Notes: generated from the letters alone by a model not told the origin. Shown: positions 36,517 through 45,110, counted from the stretch's first letter. The stretch: DNA of 64,000 bases from Rhizobium leguminosarum (GCF_017876795.1 NZ_JAGIOR010000003.1:186001-250000); one strand, 5' to 3'. Made by a program: numbers and translations.

Positions 36517-37671
36517 TTAATTGTTGTTGTTGATCTGCGCCGGCGCAGGATCGGCACTATCGCTCATGCCGGGCATGGAATGGCCGTCATGCTGCATGTC
36601 CATGCCGGGCATGTCGTGCTGCATGCTGTTGCCGTCGGTGGCCTTGGCCGGCTCGCTGCGGGCCGGAGCGCCGGTTGCCGGCACGGTGGCGGCAGGCGCG
36701 ACAATGCCTTCGTCGGCATGACGATTGTCATATTGCAGCTTGTCGCGATTCTCCGCACTTTCCTTGCCGCCGCCGCCCTTCATGTCGATGTGCATCATCT
36801 CGTTCATGCACATCTTGCCGGGGGTGGCGCACATGTTGAGGATGGCGTTGTAGAGATCGGCATCGGCGCCGGCATAATAACGCACCGGTTCCTTCTCGCT
36901 CGGCTTCTCGAGCTTCAGATAGGCGTCGCGGTTGAGCATCGTGCCCTGCTGCTTGGCCTTGGCCACCCAGGCGTCGAAGCCTTCGCGGGTAAGGCCGTGG
37001 AACTTGAAGCGCATGTGCGAGAAGCCTGAGCCGCTATAATTGGCGGAAAAGCCCTCATATTCGCCTTCCTTATTGATGACGGCGTGCAGCTTCGTCTCCA
37101 TGCCCGGCATAGCGTAGATCTGGCCGGCAAGGGCAGGGATGTAGAAGGAGTTCATCACCGAGGAGGCGGTGATCTTGAAATTGATCGGCATGTCCACCGG
37201 GGCAGCGAGCTCATTGACCGTGGCAATGCCGAGTTCGGGATAGAAGAACAGCCACTTCCAGTCGAGCGCCACGACCTCGACGGTCAGCGGCTTGGTATCG
37301 GCCGGAATGGCGCGCTCCGCATCGAGCCGGTCGAGCGGCCGGTAGGGATCGAGCTTATGGGTGGAAATCCAGGTGACGGCGCCGAGCGCAATGATGATCG
37401 CCAGCGGCGCTGCCCAGATGATGATTTCGAGGCGGGTCGAATGGTGCCATTCCGGCGCATAGGTTGCGGCGGTATTGGAGTGGCGGTAGCGCCAGGCGAA
37501 GAGCAGCGTCAGGAAGATCACCGGGATGATGATCAAAAGCATCAGCACCGTCGAGATGATGATGAGATCGCGCTGTTGCACGGCGATGTCGCCGGACGGC
37601 GCCATGACCACCATGTTGCATCCTGCCAGGAAAAGCAGCGGCAAGACGGATAGAAGGCGGGAAAACTTCAT
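36517..37671 (-). CDS. cyoA: Cytochrome o ubiquinol oxidase subunit II with Met/His-rich tail
   Basis: A 384-residue lipoprotein subunit II. The signal sequence ends in a lipobox (LFLAGC), two membrane helices follow, and then the cupredoxin-like periplasmic domain (EVVALDWKWLFFYPE, YSGSGFSHMRFKFHGL). Like other CyoA proteins it lacks the CuA ligands of cytochrome c oxidases. The C-terminus is unusual: an extension of about 80 residues, low-complexity and then rich in Met, His and Asp (MQHDMPGMDMQHDGHSMPGM), which resembles copper-binding tails. The ATG at 37671 was taken because the lipoprotein signal starts there. It heads the operon; an IS element lies 150 nt upstream. Confidence 0.94.
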   Translation of the reverse strand: MKFSRLLSVLPLLFLAGCNMVVMAPSGDIAVQQRDLIIISTVLMLLIIIPVIFLTLLFAWRYRHSNTAATYAPEWHHSTRLEIIIWAAPLAIIIALGAVTWISTHKLDPYRPLDRLDAERAIPADTKPLTVEVVALDWKWLFFYPELGIATVNELAAPVDMPINFKITASSVMNSFYIPALAGQIYAMPGMETKLHAVINKEGEYEGFSANYSGSGFSHMRFKFHGLTREGFDAWVAKAKQQGTMLNRDAYLKLEKPSEKEPVRYYAGADADLYNAILNMCATPGKMCMNEMMHIDMKGGGGKESAENRDKLQYDNRHADEGIVAPAATVPATGAPARSEPAKATDGNSMQHDMPGMDMQHDGHSMPGMSDSADPAPAQINNNN

Positions 37672-37757
37672 GAGTTTTGGCACGTCTCTAAGCTCTTGTT
37701 GTTTCGTTTGTTCCGCGACTAAAGCACTGAACCCGATCGCGACATGAGGTGTTTGGT

Positions 37758-37789
37758 CGCAGTGCAGCAAGCATGCCGCACTGCGGCAT
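37758..37789. promoter_or_regulatory. Inverted repeats upstream of cyoA
   Basis: A 17-nt palindrome ATGCCGCA-C-TGCGGCAT (37773-37789) overlaps a wider repeat CGCAGTGC/GCACTGCG (37758-37765 and 37778-37785). It lies about 90-120 nt upstream of the cyoA start and 33 nt from the IS left end. Position and symmetry suggest a regulator site for cyo; the protein is unknown. Confidence 0.4.
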
Positions 37790-37822
37790 AAATCATGGTG
37801 TGCTATAGCGTTGAAACCCTGA

Positions 37823-38754
37823 GAGCCTGACTCGAAAAGGTTTCAACGATATCCGTACCTTGCCAAGCGTCGTGTCAGGACCCGGATGTGGGCGATAGTG
37901 ACCCAGGCCTCGGCTGAGGCGACGGACTTTTCCCAATCCTTCGCCAATCGTCGGCATCTGCCAAGCCATGCGAAGGTGCGCTCCACTACCCAGCGACGCG
38001 GCAGAACCTCGAAGCCCTTGGCCTTGTCGGTCCGCTTGACGATCTGGAGAGTGAACGCAGCGATCTTTTGCAGTGCGCCCCTCAGCTTCGGTCCGGCATA
38101 ACCACCATCGGCGAAGATATGTCTCAGCCACGGCCAGCGCTTGAGAATGGTTTTGAGAACCGCAGGCGCGCCGTCGCGATCCTGAATATCGGCGCTGTGA
38201 ACCATGAGGCCGACCATCAGTCCGAGCGTGTCGACGACGATATGACGCTTGCGTCCCTTTATCTTCTTGCCCGCGTCATAGCCCGAAATTCCGCCGCTTT
38301 CCGTGGTTTTCACGCTTTGACTGTCGATCACGCCCGCAGACGGCGAGGCTTCCCGACCTTCCAAGTCACGCGCCTCCATCACAAGATGATGGTTGATCCG
38401 ACCCCATAACCCTGTCGCTCGCCATTCATAGAAATAGGACTGCACAGTTGTAAAAGGTGGAAAATCTCTGGGCATCATCCGCCACTGGCACCCCGTCGTG
38501 GCGATGTAAAGCAACGCATTCACGACCTCGCGAAGATCGGTACTGCGCGGCCTGCCCAACCGCCTCGGTCCAGGCAGGCAAGGCGAGATCAATCCCCACT
38601 CCCGGTCCGTCAGATCGCTTGCATACCGCACTGTGCGTCGGGCATATTGCCGACGGGTGAAATCAGTCCAGCCCATTGTGGTCTCCGTTCGTCCTAAGCA
38701 AACAAACAGAATCACAACTGGCTGATTTCACTCAACTCTTTTTCGGTCAGGCTC
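37823..38754 (-). mobile_element. Complete IS5-family insertion sequence
   Basis: A 932-bp element. Its ends are inverted repeats starting GAGCCTGAC, with 9 identical end bases and partial matching further in. It is flanked by a direct TGA on both sides (37820-37822 and 38755-38757), as expected of the IS1031/IS427-like groups that duplicate TNA. It contains one intact transposase gene. It interrupts the roughly 390-nt region between cyoA and the divergent MFS gene. Confidence 0.88.
37843..38676 (-). CDS. IS5-family DDE transposase
   Basis: A 277-residue, apparently intact transposase. The N-terminal DUF4096-like domain (LTDREWGLISPCLP, TGCQWRMMPRDFPP) is followed by the DDE domain. First Asp in GVIDSQSVKTTE, the YDAGKKIKGRKRH segment, second Asp in IFADGGYAGPKL, and Glu in WVVERTFAWLGRCRRL are all present. 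No frameshift is seen, so the element could be active. The ATG at 38676 has GGAG upstream; the frame extends 13 codons further but without a better start. It points toward cyoA, so read-through from the IS could reach the cyo operon. Confidence 0.93.
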   Translation of the reverse strand: MGWTDFTRRQYARRTVRYASDLTDREWGLISPCLPGPRRLGRPRSTDLREVVNALLYIATTGCQWRMMPRDFPPFTTVQSYFYEWRATGLWGRINHHLVMEARDLEGREASPSAGVIDSQSVKTTESGGISGYDAGKKIKGRKRHIVVDTLGLMVGLMVHSADIQDRDGAPAVLKTILKRWPWLRHIFADGGYAGPKLRGALQKIAAFTLQIVKRTDKAKGFEVLPRRWVVERTFAWLGRCRRLAKDWEKSVASAEAWVTIAHIRVLTRRLARYGYR

Positions 38755-38936
38755 TGATGAAATCCAGAAGGATTTTTCGCCAGCGCATGTTTCAATGCAA
38801 TATATCCCCAAGAACCGGCCAGGCCAGCATTTGCAGGGGAAATCACCGTCCGATCACGCAAATTTCTCCGTCCATGCTTCATTTGCGCCGTGATGATCAA
38901 CTATTTCAGTCTTACGGACTTGATAAGCCTGCAGGT

Positions 38937-38950
38937 TTGATCAAGATCAC
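38937..38950 (+). promoter_or_regulatory. FNR/FixK-like box
   Basis: TTGAT-CAAG-ATCAC matches nine of ten defined bases of the anaerobic box TTGAT-N4-ATCAA. Its centre is 50 nt upstream of the MFS start codon at 38994. Before the IS arrived it would also have been within reach of cyoA. Confidence 0.45.
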
Positions 38951-38993
38951 GCTTGGGGCGCCTTGCCGGGAGCGCCTTAACGAGGAGGCGTTT

Positions 38994-40325
38994 ATGGCAA
39001 CAACATCGCATTACGGACCGTCATCGTCGTCGCTGGAACGCGACGCGCGGCGCATTCACGACGACAAACCGGTTTCGCCAGGCAGCATCGCCGTCGGCGT
39101 GGTCATCGGCCGCATGTCGGAATTCTTCGATTTCTTCGTCTACGGCCTCGCCTCGGTCCTGGTCTTTCCACAGCTCGTTTTCCCCTTTGCGCCGGACAGG
39201 CTAACGGGCACGCTCTATTCCTTCGCCATTTTTTCGCTCGCCTTCCTCGCCCGCCCGGTCGGCTCCGTCGTCTTCATGACCATCGACCGGATGTACGGGC
39301 GCGGTACCAAGCTGACGATTGCGCTCTTCCTGCTCGGGGGCTCCACGGCCTCGATCGCCTTCCTGCCGGGTTATGAGGAGATCGGCGTCTGGTCGATCGC
39401 GTTGCTGGCGCTCTTCCGTCTCGGCCAGGGTTTTGCGCTCGGCGGCGCCTGGGACGGGCTTGCTTCGCTGCTGGCGCTCAATGCGCCGGCCAATCGCCGC
39501 GGCTGGTATGCGATGATCCCGCAGCTCGGCGCGCCGATCGGCTTTGCGCTGGCAAGCACGCTGTTCGGTTATTTCGTCGCCAATCTGTCCAGTGAGGATT
39601 TCCTTTCTTGGGGCTGGCGTTATCCATTCTTCGTCGCCTTCGCGATCAATGTCGTGGCGCTCTTTGCGCGTCTGCGCCTGGTGATGACCAAGGAATTCGG
39701 CACGCTGCTCGAACAGCACGAGCTGGAGGCCGCACCGATCCTCGACGTGTTGCGCGTTCACGGCCGCGATATCCTGATCGGCGCCTTCGTGCCGCTCGCC
39801 AGTTTCGCCATGTTCCACCTCGTCACCATCTTCCCGCTCGGCTGGATGAGCCTTTACGGCAACCAGCCGATCGGCGCCTTCATGGTGGTGCAGGTGGTCG
39901 GCGCCATGGTCGGCATCGTCACGATCATCGCCTCGGGCCTGATTGCCGATCGCATCGGCCGGCGCGCCCAGCTTGCCATCTGCGCCGTCCTGATCGCCGT
40001 CTTCAGCTTCGTCGGGCCGATCCTGATCGCCTCCGGCAACAGCGGCCACGACGCCTTCGTCATCATCGGCTTCGGCGTGCTCGGCCTGTCCTTCGGCCAG
40101 GCGACCGGCTCGATCTCGTCGCGCTTCGGCCGCGGCTACCGGTATACCGGTGCCGCCTTTACCTCGGACCTTGCCTGGCTGATCGGTGCCGGTTTTGCGC
40201 CGCTGGTGGCGCTCAGCCTCTCCAGCCGCTTCGGCCTGACCTTCGTCGGCTACTACCTGCTCTCCGGCGCCATCTGCACGCTGGCAGCGCTCGCCTTCAG
40301 CAAGGCGCTGGAACAGCGCGAATAG
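38994..40325 (+). CDS. MFS transporter (metabolite:H+ symporter-like)
   Basis: A 443-residue, 12-helix permease. An N-terminal soluble stretch (about 30 residues) precedes VGVVIGRMSEFFDFFVYGLASVLVFP, close to the MHS family of organic-acid/osmolyte symporters. The RPVGSVVFMTIDRMYGRG loop is a variant of MFS motif A. The frame is open for 318 nt upstream, but that part overlaps the IS end. The ATG at 38994 with GAGGAGG in front is the clear start. It is followed by a strong terminator. The substrate is unknown. Confidence 0.9.
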   Translation: MATTSHYGPSSSSLERDARRIHDDKPVSPGSIAVGVVIGRMSEFFDFFVYGLASVLVFPQLVFPFAPDRLTGTLYSFAIFSLAFLARPVGSVVFMTIDRMYGRGTKLTIALFLLGGSTASIAFLPGYEEIGVWSIALLALFRLGQGFALGGAWDGLASLLALNAPANRRGWYAMIPQLGAPIGFALASTLFGYFVANLSSEDFLSWGWRYPFFVAFAINVVALFARLRLVMTKEFGTLLEQHELEAAPILDVLRVHGRDILIGAFVPLASFAMFHLVTIFPLGWMSLYGNQPIGAFMVVQVVGAMVGIVTIIASGLIADRIGRRAQLAICAVLIAVFSFVGPILIASGNSGHDAFVIIGFGVLGLSFGQATGSISSRFGRGYRYTGAAFTSDLAWLIGAGFAPLVALSLSSRFGLTFVGYYLLSGAICTLAALAFSKALEQRE

Positions 40326-40342
40326 ACGGACTTCAAAACACG

Positions 40343-40370
40343 GCCCGCATGGGAAACCATGCGGGCTTTC
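40343..40370 (+). terminator. Rho-independent terminator of the MFS gene
   Basis: A perfect 10-bp stem GCCCGCATGG/CCATGCGGGC with a GAAA tetraloop is followed by TTTCGTTT. It lies 17 nt after the stop codon. Confidence 0.92.
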
Positions 40371-40484
40371 GTTTGCGGGCTGGCGCAATTCCAATTATTG
40401 AATGCATTGCAAGATGGAATAGGAATGTGGCTCGACGCCGAGCTGATTGGCTACATATTGAATGATAGCGGCGGCCGGCTCTTA

Positions 40485-40507
40485 GGAACAAATCTTGTTC
40501 CGACCCC
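40485..40507. repeat. Dispersed motif with inverted repeat, copy 1
   Basis: GGAACAA-ATC-TTGTTCC is a perfect inverted repeat followed by GACCCC. A related copy (GGAACA, then TTCTTGTCCTGACCCC) lies at 50517-50539. It sits between convergent genes, 17 nt beyond the stop of the DUF4365-like gene. Confidence 0.45.
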
Positions 40508-40523
40508 TATCTGCGCGGTGTCG

Positions 40524-41561
40524 CTATTCGTCTTGATCGCGATGCTCGCGCGAAAACCCCCGGCTCCGCCAGAATGCCTCTTCTTCTTGCGCCGTGACAT
40601 AATCCTCGGATTCCGGAGCGCACGGCTCCTCTTCATCGGGGTAACCCGCCACCAGAAAGTCTTCGGCCTCGAGATAGGCCTCTGCTTCGGGTCGAAGTTC
40701 GACCTCGAGAACGTGCACAGCAACCTCTTCGGAATATTCCTTGATCGGCTCGGCGTAGGAGTAGGTCGCCCAAGGGAAGAGCCTGGTCATGACGTCATGC
40801 AGATTGTCGGCCCGAAGATGGTAGTCGATCCGGATATCCGGCTCGTCCCTTTCCCCTTCGCCGACATAGATCTGCAGGTTGGAAAAGATCGCTGTCGTAT
40901 CACCCCACTCGTCCCACACGAAAAAAGTCGTTTGATCCTGAACCGCCTCCATAAGCTCTCGATCAAGGGCAAAGGCGGAGCGCATCAGCGACTCCTGATC
41001 GCAGGCAATGGCCTCATCGAAACAGAGCTTGGCGTTGGCGTCCAACACGTTGGCTGCCGGAACAACCATCTCCCACCCCGACTCCCTTGCCGTGCAGCTC
41101 TCTTTGTTGGCTCTTTGCCACCGCATCGTCCCGCTGTCTGCATCGACGATGACGATACAGACAGGTAACAAGTGCTTCGTCCAGTAATCGAGGTAACTGT
41201 TCTCGCCGTGGTGGACGTAATCGCTGCCGTCTTCCGCCCACGATTGTATTGATCCGATCTGAAGGGGCAGGAACCTTCCGGTCGGCCGACCGCCATCAAG
41301 AATCTCGGCCCGCGCATCGATGCCGGCCCTCGAATCCGGCAGCCGGCGGAAAGACCATTTGAAATCTCGGACGAACACCTTCTCGACAGCATCGATTGCG
41401 ATGCGTGTGGCCGAATCCACACGATGGCCGGCAAGCGCAATGTTTCGCCGACGCCGCGGCGGCGGCCGCGCGATCCAATGCCAGATGGTCACAAGCAGCG
41501 TGAGTGCCGCCGCGGTCAGCGTGGTGATTGCAATGATTCCAGCCTGTAGAAGTCGAACCAT
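40524..41561 (-). CDS. Membrane-anchored DUF4365-like protein, last gene of the hyf operon
   Basis: A 345-residue protein of unknown function. One membrane helix (about residues 7-29) is followed by a basic stop-transfer run (PPPRRRR). The next 150 residues resemble DUF4365, a PD-(D/E)xK nuclease-like fold. Visible are AGIDARAEIL (D82, E86), then LPLQIGSIQSW where the family has Q-x-K, and LDYWTKHLLPVCIVIVD (124-140). The catalytic lysine position is glycine (G103), so nuclease activity is doubtful. The C-terminal 100 residues are acidic. It starts 12 nt after the hyfI stop, the same gap as between hyfF/hyfG and hyfG/hyfI, so it belongs to the operon. The family link is from motif reading only. 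Confidence 0.72.
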   Translation of the reverse strand: MVRLLQAGIIAITTLTAAALTLLVTIWHWIARPPPRRRRNIALAGHRVDSATRIAIDAVEKVFVRDFKWSFRRLPDSRAGIDARAEILDGGRPTGRFLPLQIGSIQSWAEDGSDYVHHGENSYLDYWTKHLLPVCIVIVDADSGTMRWQRANKESCTARESGWEMVVPAANVLDANAKLCFDEAIACDQESLMRSAFALDRELMEAVQDQTTFFVWDEWGDTTAIFSNLQIYVGEGERDEPDIRIDYHLRADNLHDVMTRLFPWATYSYAEPIKEYSEEVAVHVLEVELRPEAEAYLEAEDFLVAGYPDEEEPCAPESEDYVTAQEEEAFWRSRGFSREHRDQDE

Positions 41562-41573
41562 AGAAACTGCCCG

Positions 41574-42107
41574 TCACGAAACGCGACCCTTCTCGTTCAC
41601 ATTTTCAAGCAGCCCGAGCAGGCCCTTGAGGATATCCGTCGGCGAAGGGGGACATCCTGGAATATGCAGATCGACAGGTACAACCTTCGAAACCCCGCCG
41701 AGGACGGCATAGCTGCCCGCGAAGCAGCCTCCGTCGCGACCACAGTCACCCAGGGCAACGACCCATTTGGGATCGGGCGCGGCATTGTAAGTCCGTTCGA
41801 GTGCCTGCGCCATGTTGCTGGTCACCGGGCCGGTAACAAGCAACACATCGGCATGCCGCGGCGAGGCAACGAAACGAAAACCAAAGCGCTCGATATCGTA
41901 GAAGGCATTGCTGAGGGCATGCATTTCCAGTTCGCAGCCGTTGCAGGACCCGGCATCGACGGCGCGGATCGACAGGCTGCGCCCCAGCCGTCGGCGCGCA
42001 CTCCTTTCGACGGCGGCGGCGAGTTCTGTCATCGCAGCGTCGGAAACCGGCGGTCTCGGTTCCGTCAGCGGCGGTCGGATGAGACTTTCGAAGAGGAGCT
42101 TGCGCAT
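41574..42107 (-). CDS. hyfI: Hydrogenase-4-like small subunit (HyfI/NuoB-like)
   Basis: A 177-residue iron-sulfur protein of the NuoB/HyfI family. It would hold the cluster nearest the active-site subunit of a membrane-bound complex. The cluster cysteines are seen in GSCNGCELEMHAL (CxxC, the hydrogenase form, where NuoB has CC), GDCGRDGGCF and IPGCPPSPTDI. Cluster binding is therefore intact even though the partner HyfG has lost its nickel site. It follows hyfG after 12 nt. Confidence 0.9.
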   Translation of the reverse strand: MRKLLFESLIRPPLTEPRPPVSDAAMTELAAAVERSARRRLGRSLSIRAVDAGSCNGCELEMHALSNAFYDIERFGFRFVASPRHADVLLVTGPVTSNMAQALERTYNAAPDPKWVVALGDCGRDGGCFAGSYAVLGGVSKVVPVDLHIPGCPPSPTDILKGLLGLLENVNEKGRVS

Positions 42108-42119
42108 AACGAACTGCCT

Positions 42120-43634
42120 TCAGAGATCGTGACCGGAATAGGAGCAGTTGAACGATTTGTTGCAGAGCGGAAAATCCGCGACGATATTGCCTTCGACAGC
42201 GGCCTCCAGCAGTGGCCATTGAAACCAGGATGGATCGCGCAGATGACAGCGTTCGATCCCACCCTCCTGGGTCAGCCGCAGCCAGACCAGCACGTCGCCG
42301 CGAAAGCCTTCGACAAGCGCCATGCCCTCCCGGCCCTCGTTGATGACGGGAATATCCCTCATGATCGAACCATCCGGTAACCTGTCGAGGATCTGGCCCA
42401 GCAGCGAGAGGCTTTGGTCAACTTCGCGAATGCGGATCCAGACGCGAGCGTTGACATCGCCCTCGTTCAGCACCGGAACCTCGAACGAAAGCTGGTCATA
42501 GGGCGGATAGCGCAGGATGCCCCGCGCGTCGAAACCGCGCCCGGAAGCACGCCCGACATAACCACCCGCGCCATATTGGCGGGCAAGTTCACCTCGCAGC
42601 CTGCCGGTTCCGACCGTTCGGTCCTGAAGGGAGGCCGTATTGTCATAGAGTTCCACGAGGGCGGGCAATCTTCGATGGATTTCAGCAAGGAGGGCCTTCA
42701 GGCTGGCGCGTCCATCTTCGCTGAGATCGACCGCAACGCCGCCGGGTAAGATGCGATCGCGCATCAAGCGGTGGCCGAAGACGTTATTGGCGGTTTGCAG
42801 CACACGCTCACGCAGCACGCCGCAATGGGCCAGCATCAGCGGAAACGCGGCGTCGTTGCAGATGGCGCCGATATCGCCGAGATGGTTGGCGAGCCGTTCC
42901 AGTTCGGCCATCAACGCCCTTAGCCACACGGCGCGGGGCGGGACAGCAAGCCCGATAGCGGCCTCTGCCGCCTGGACAAAGGCATAGGCATAGGCGACCG
43001 TGCTGTCGCCGGACGTCCGGCCAGCCAGCTGCACGCCGCGGATCAGGTCTGCGCCCGCCATCAGCGCCTCGATGCCTTTGTGGACATATCCGAGGCGTTC
43101 TTCGAGACGGACGACCGTTTCGCCGTTGGCCGTGAAACGAAAATGCCCGGGCTCGATGATGCCGGCATGCACCGGACCGACCGGGATCTGATGCAGACCG
43201 TCGCCCTCCGCACGCAGGAAGGTGTAGGGATCGGGTCCGGTCAGGGTTGCTGCCCGTTCGCCGAGTGGGTGGCGCAGTTCCCAACGTCCATGATCGAGCC
43301 ATGGGCGGATGTCTGGCAGATCCCGTGGCTCCAATCCGGCGAGGTCGCGGACCGCCCGCTCCAGCCGCAGCGCGGGCGGATGATGCCGCGCAACGGAGGG
43401 ATAGCCATCCGCCGGCTCTTCAAGGCTGATGACGGCGATCGAGCTGGCGGGTTCATCGAGGAGGGCCATGTGAACTGCGCGCGCCTCTCCCCAGAGGCCG
43501 AGCAAGGTCAAACGCCCTTCCGCGAGCTCCAATGCCGCCGATGTCCATGCCGCTGGATCGACGACAGCGCGCGGCCACGGCGCATGATGTTGAGCCGACG
43601 CCCCCTTCTCAATCAGATGGCTTAGCGCCGACAT
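42120..43634 (-). CDS. hyfG: HyfG/NuoCD-like large subunit lacking nickel ligands
   Basis: A 504-residue fusion of a NuoC-like N-terminal domain (about 1-125) and a 49-kDa/hydrogenase large-subunit domain. The fold is clear: IPVGPVHAGIIEPGHFRF, RLGYVHKGIE, ELERLANHLGDIGAI and the late GDVLVWLRL. In hydrogenases the L1 motif has CGxC, but here that stretch is LAGRTSGDSTVAYAYAF. The L2 motif DPCxxC is DPSWFQW. All four nickel-binding cysteines are therefore absent, so it cannot be a [NiFe]-hydrogenase. It is the hallmark subunit of energy-converting hydrogenase-related (Ehr) complexes. Its electron donor is unknown. Confidence 0.9.
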   Translation of the reverse strand: MSALSHLIEKGASAQHHAPWPRAVVDPAAWTSAALELAEGRLTLLGLWGEARAVHMALLDEPASSIAVISLEEPADGYPSVARHHPPALRLERAVRDLAGLEPRDLPDIRPWLDHGRWELRHPLGERAATLTGPDPYTFLRAEGDGLHQIPVGPVHAGIIEPGHFRFTANGETVVRLEERLGYVHKGIEALMAGADLIRGVQLAGRTSGDSTVAYAYAFVQAAEAAIGLAVPPRAVWLRALMAELERLANHLGDIGAICNDAAFPLMLAHCGVLRERVLQTANNVFGHRLMRDRILPGGVAVDLSEDGRASLKALLAEIHRRLPALVELYDNTASLQDRTVGTGRLRGELARQYGAGGYVGRASGRGFDARGILRYPPYDQLSFEVPVLNEGDVNARVWIRIREVDQSLSLLGQILDRLPDGSIMRDIPVINEGREGMALVEGFRGDVLVWLRLTQEGGIERCHLRDPSWFQWPLLEAAVEGNIVADFPLCNKSFNCSYSGHDL

Positions 43635-43646
43635 CTTTCCCCCGCA

Positions 43647-45110
43647 TCATCGAAGAAGGTTGGCGATATGCTGGAACCAGGCGACCAGCGGCGGCGGCAG
43701 GTAGATGCCGGCGACGAGCACCAGCGCGAGATGAGCGTACATCGGCAGGTACGACGCTTGGGCCGGCGCCGTGTTGCCGCGCGGCTGGCCGAAGACTGCC
43801 CCTGTCAGCCTGAGCAGCAGAGCGCCGAAAGCGATCAGCAACCCGAAGACCAGCGGAATAGCCAGCAGCGGCTGCTTGGCGAAGGTCGAGCTGACGATCA
43901 GGAACTCGCTCATGAATATGCCCGCCGGCGGCAGGCCGGCGATGGCGATGACGCCGGTGAGCAGACCCCAGCCAAGCCCCGGATGCGTTTCGCTCAGTCC
44001 GCGGATGGCGGAGAGCCTCTGCGTTCCCTTGACCTGGGCGATATGGCCGACGGCAAAGAAGATCGCCGATTTGGTCAGCGAATGCATGACCATATGCAGC
44101 AGCCCGGCAAAATTGGCGATCGGCCCGCCCAGACCGAAGGCAAACACGATGATACCCATGTGCTCGATTGAGGAATAGGCGAACAAGCGCTTGATGTCGC
44201 GGCGACGGTAGAGCATGAAGGCGGCGAAGATCAGCGAGGCGAGGCCCATCGTCATCATCAGCGGCCCGGGAGCAAGCGCTTCGGGACTGGCCGACAGCAG
44301 CATCTTGAAGCGCAGCACGGCATAAAGCGCGACATTCAGGAGCAAGCCGGAAAGGACCGCCGAGATCGGCGTCGGCCCCTCAGCATGGGCGTCCGGCAGC
44401 CAGGCATGCAGCGGTGCGAGACCGACCTTGGTGCCGTAGCCGAGCAGCAGAAAGATGAAGGCGACGTTGAGGAGCGCCGGATCGAAGGCGGCGGCATGGT
44501 CGATCAGGATGGTCCAGACCATGGCGTCGTAACCTTCGCCCACTACCGGCTGTGCCGCCAGATAGACCAGAATGGTACCAAAGAGCGCGAAGGCGATGCC
44601 GACGCTTCCCAGAATGAAATATTTCCAGGCGGCTTCGAGCGCTTCATGCGTGCGGTAGAGGCCGACCATCAGCACGGTGGTCAGCGTCGCAAGTTCGACA
44701 GCAACCCACATCAGGCCGATATTGTTCGACACGAATGCGAGATTCATACCGAACATCATGATCTGATACATGGCGTGGTAGAAGCGGATGTTTGCCGGTG
44801 TCAGCCGCCCGGTCTCCAGCTCATGGGCGATGTAGCTGGCGCTGAAGACGCTGGTGGTGAAGCCGACGAAGGTGTTGAGGACGATGAAGACGATGTTGAG
44901 ATCGTCGATGAGGAGATATTGTCCCGGTGCCGGGCGATCGGTCACGAACAGGCAAAGGGCGGCAAGCAGGGTCAGCAGGCTTGCGAGGACGTTCAGTCGC
45001 GCCGTCATGCGGTAGCCGGGCAGGAGAGCCAGAAGGACCGCCGCCGCAATCGGTATCACGAGGACGGCCGTTACCGCGTCGATGCCCAAGGCAGGGGAGA
45101 GAACGTTCAT
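43647..45110 (-). CDS. hyfF: Hydrogenase-4-like proton-pump subunit (HyfF)
   Basis: A 487-residue polytopic protein of the NuoL/M/N (Mrp antiporter) family, about 14 helices. The pumping-channel residues show in MWVAVELATLTTVLMVGLYR (key Glu), GYGTKVGLAPLHAWLPDAHAE (key Lys and His) and LFAYSSIEHMGI. GLLHMVMHSLTKSAIFF carries a mid-membrane Lys. It should move protons or sodium ions when the complex turns over. Start overlaps the hyfE stop as ATGA. Confidence 0.92.
   Translation of the reverse strand: MNVLSPALGIDAVTAVLVIPIAAAVLLALLPGYRMTARLNVLASLLTLLAALCLFVTDRPAPGQYLLIDDLNIVFIVLNTFVGFTTSVFSASYIAHELETGRLTPANIRFYHAMYQIMMFGMNLAFVSNNIGLMWVAVELATLTTVLMVGLYRTHEALEAAWKYFILGSVGIAFALFGTILVYLAAQPVVGEGYDAMVWTILIDHAAAFDPALLNVAFIFLLLGYGTKVGLAPLHAWLPDAHAEGPTPISAVLSGLLLNVALYAVLRFKMLLSASPEALAPGPLMMTMGLASLIFAAFMLYRRRDIKRLFAYSSIEHMGIIVFAFGLGGPIANFAGLLHMVMHSLTKSAIFFAVGHIAQVKGTQRLSAIRGLSETHPGLGWGLLTGVIAIAGLPPAGIFMSEFLIVSSTFAKQPLLAIPLVFGLLIAFGALLLRLTGAVFGQPRGNTAPAQASYLPMYAHLALVLVAGIYLPPPLVAWFQHIANLLR

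Noticed and set aside
34696..37029. A 777-codon plus-strand frame opposite cyoB and cyoA
   Set aside because: It lies wholly antisense to highly conserved oxidase subunits, is full of His/Arg/Asp low-complexity sequence and has no domain. It is a GC-rich frame shadow.
38676..38993. A longer MFS protein starting inside the IS end
   Set aside because: The added 106 residues come partly from IS sequence, and the ATG at 38994 has a strong ribosome-binding site just before the conserved family start.
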